A stretch of 64,000 nucleotides of DNA from Bacillus salacetis (GTDB taxonomy: Bacteria; Bacillota; Bacilli; Bacillales; Bacillaceae_B), in contig NZ_QXIR01000011.1 of the NCBI RefSeq assembly GCF_003581585.1, forward strand, positions 54,590 through 118,589, given 5' to 3'. A program made the translations under genes and the position numbers. The stretch's first letter is position 1, and each line of letters opens with the position of its first letter. The notes under the pieces are model-generated. The model worked only from the letters and a program-made list of their open reading frames with translations. It was not told the DNA's origin and did not search any database. Below, one piece after another: positions 63,706 through 64,000 of the stretch.

Positions 63706-63802
63706 TTTATATTCCCCTTCATAAAAAACTGACCCTTTTGATAATTTTACCATATCAATAGATAGGCTTGTCTCAAAATAAAACAATTTAAAACAATAAA
63801 AA

Positions 63803-63844
63803 AGAACCCACCAAGCAGCTGCATCAGTCTACTCAGTGGGTTCT
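63803..63844 (-). terminator. Terminator of the gene at the window end
   Basis: AGAACCCAC (63803-63811) pairs with GTGGGTTCT (63836-63844); on the minus strand TTTTTTATTG follows. Confidence 0.8.
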
Positions 63845-63846
63845 CA

Positions 63847-64000
63847 TTACTTCTTCACCATATAATATTTTCTCTTACTTTGACTGCCTGGTATAAAATC
63901 CTTGTGCAACATCCCTTCTTCTATCAATGGCAGTACGATGCTCTTTCGGAAATAGGATTCTGAGATCGTCATCATCGTGTTCATAAAGGCCAGGATTTCT
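63847..64000 (-). CDS. C-terminal end of a gene entering the window (winged-helix type)
   Basis: The last 50 codons of a minus-strand gene: NTMMTISESYFRKSIVLPLI, EEGMLHKDFIPGS and KRKYYMVKK, then TAA. The shape SYFRK..PLIEEGML..KYY is that of the C-terminal winged-helix domain of AlbA_2/RecG-like or Fic-linked regulators. The rest lies outside the window. Confidence 0.55.
   Translation of the reverse strand, partial: EILAFMNTMMTISESYFRKSIVLPLIEEGMLHKDFIPGSQSKRKYYMVKK

Overview
The window looks like chromosomal DNA from a low-to-moderate GC, spore-forming Bacillaceae species. The evidence is a Spo0M homologue, a bacillolysin-type neutral protease, strong AGGAGG ribosome-binding sites with frequent TTG starts, LXG (type VII) polymorphic toxins, an LPXTG-anchored YhcR-like nuclease/nucleotidase and cre-like sites. 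I cannot name the species. No rRNA, tRNA or CRISPR array was seen. All functions are read from sequence motifs; no database search was run.

Layout. (1) 0.2-9.1 kb: an operon on the minus strand for a glycosyl-glycerate compatible solute (PTS EIIABC, GH38 mannosylglycerate hydrolase, GH13_18 phosphorylase, glycerate kinase), with a divergent RpiR/MurR regulator and a palindromic operator candidate between them. (2) 9.2-12.9 kb: spo0M, a secreted M4 metalloprotease, and a DUF1659/DUF2922 small-protein pair. (3) 13.3-22.3 kb: a sugar-acid catabolic operon (SLC13 permease, BNR/sialidase-fold protein, PdxA2, DapA-family lyase, Fe-alcohol dehydrogenase, DUF1537 kinase) with a divergent PrpR_N/AAA+/Fis regulator. 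The block lies between two ~300-bp direct repeats (12957-13290 and 22442-22735), each carrying the 3' end of the neighbouring M20 peptidase gene. (4) 22.7-26.5 kb: M20 amidohydrolase, COG1228-type amidohydrolase and a membrane permease. (5) 27-38 kb: an accessory stretch with an SPFH protein, a pRiA4b ORF-3 protein, lipoproteins and secreted proteins, a protein with twelve tandem four-cysteine units, a Bcr/CflA exporter, several tiny genes and many REP elements. (6) 37.8-44 kb and 54.5-60.7 kb: two related LXG toxin loci, each with a full-length toxin plus downstream orphan toxin tips and immunity genes, several of them broken. Between them lies a 6.5-kb gene for a wall-anchored nuclease with two tandem 5'-nucleotidase modules. 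(7) 61-64 kb: a broken REP-associated transposase, a yifB/comM 3' fragment and unassigned genes.

Two themes connect the regions. First, the window holds about 25 short palindromic elements of two related families: GGGACAGAGGGACAGGT..TTGTCCC, and GGGACGGT..GGTGCA..TGCACC..ACCGTCCC. It also holds two decayed RAYT (Y1/HUH) transposase genes, one of them found only by reading through stops. The elements sit in operon gaps, at gene ends (where they encode C-terminal tails) and at the broken edges of toxin cassettes. Second, the toxin loci preserve tip exchange: a shared backbone diverges at one fixed point (after VVIPGKGKVS), and downstream are spare tip-plus-immunity cassettes where immunity genes stay intact while toxin tips are truncated or carry stops.

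The most unusual items are the 48-cysteine repeat protein (33749-34711), the repeat-flanked catabolic island, and the REP elements at the edges of orphan toxin cassettes.
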